A stretch of 64,000 nt of DNA from contig JAPLPE010000016.1 in the NCBI GenBank assembly GCA_026400355.1, forward strand, positions 17,801 through 81,800, in the 5' to 3' direction. The first letter of the stretch is position 1; the number at the start of each line of letters is the position of its first letter. A program made the position numbers and the translations under genes. This document shows, piece after piece, positions 63,902 through 64,000 of this stretch. Origin of the DNA: Rhodobacterales bacterium. GTDB lineage: Bacteria > Pseudomonadota > Alphaproteobacteria > Rhodobacterales > Rhodobacteraceae. The notes beneath the pieces were generated by a model. It made no database searches. It worked only from the letters and a program-made list of their open reading frames with translations, and was not told where the DNA came from.

Positions 63902-64000
63902 TCAGAACACGAAGAAATCCGCCGTCGTCAAGGTCAGGTTCGCGTCGACTGTCGCGAACTGGATCTTTGCCGCACCTCCATCGCCGTCGCGGTCGAAGAA
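63902..64000 (-). CDS. C-terminal end of a probable secreted calcium-binding/RTX-like protein (partial)
   Basis: The last 32 codons before the TGA at 63902-63904 read FFDRDGDGGAAKIQFATVDA and NLTLTTADFFVF. An Asp-rich DxDGDG stretch followed by a LTxxDF end is seen at the C-termini of RTX-like and other type I secreted proteins of Rhodobacterales. The rest lies outside the window, so this is only suggestive. Confidence 0.45.
   Translation of the reverse strand, partial: FFDRDGDGGAAKIQFATVDANLTLTTADFFVF

Overview
The window is about 64 kb of GC-rich, densely coded DNA of the kind seen in Rhodobacterales (Rhodobacter/Paracoccus-like Alphaproteobacteria). Four things point there: the recA-alaS neighbourhood with a GTTC-N7-GTTC LexA box ahead of recA, the remains of a form I Rubisco-type cbb operon (cbbX, rpe, gph, cbbY), many ATP-binding-cassette (ABC) importers, and a Mu-like element of the Rhodobacter type. 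The species cannot be named from the sequence alone. No rRNA or CRISPR array was seen; one tRNA (Asn) is present.

Region by region. 1-8.1 kb is core chromosome: the end of typA, a DUF1330 gene, alaS, recA with its terminator and SOS box, a sulfotransferase-like gene, an orphan EnvZ-like histidine kinase, an MBL-fold hydrolase and tRNA-Asn. 8.1-13.8 kb is accessory and damaged: a single-chain restriction-modification gene broken by a one-base frameshift sits just after the tRNA, followed by a scarred piece of a cbb operon in which only rpe and gph stay intact between ghosts of cbbX and cbbY. 13-19.2 kb is a minus-strand operon: a nitrate/sulfonate/taurine-type ABC importer, a DUF1800/DUF1501 pair (DUF1501 shortened internally) and a LysR gene that has lost its C-terminus. 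19.4-19.9 kb holds two insertion sequence (IS) ghosts. 20.2-25.5 kb is an agmatinase-family hydrolase convergent with a polyamine-type ABC importer. 25.8-29.1 kb is a periplasm/membrane trio (binding protein, XpaC-like protein, binding protein fused to a VWA domain), followed by the ghost of a pyruvate kinase.

30.3-37.5 kb and 55.2-62.6 kb are two sugar-import operons of the same plan: LacI regulator, binding protein, two permeases, a cytoplasmic hydrolase, ATPase. The hydrolase is a GH127 beta-L-arabinofuranosidase in the first and an ADP-ribosylglycohydrolase-fold protein in the second. Each LacI gene has a perfect inverted repeat at its translation start, so autoregulation is likely. Between them lie a defective, shuffled Mu-like element (38.0-43.9 kb), a compact phosphonate-type operon (phnD, phnC, phnE, a SAM methyltransferase and phnM with no C-P lyase core nearby), IS ghosts with two membrane proteins (one very AT-rich), and a TetR-controlled molybdenum hydroxylase pair of the isoquinoline oxidoreductase type.

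The window ends in a decayed IS3 element fused to a SnoaL-like gene remnant and the last 32 codons of a probable secreted repeat protein. The strongest leads for new biology are the methyltransferase-phnM phosphonate operon, the ADP-ribosylglycohydrolase sugar operon, the VWA/XpaC/binding-protein trio, and the MuB homologue whose reading frame runs straight through two in-frame TGA codons.
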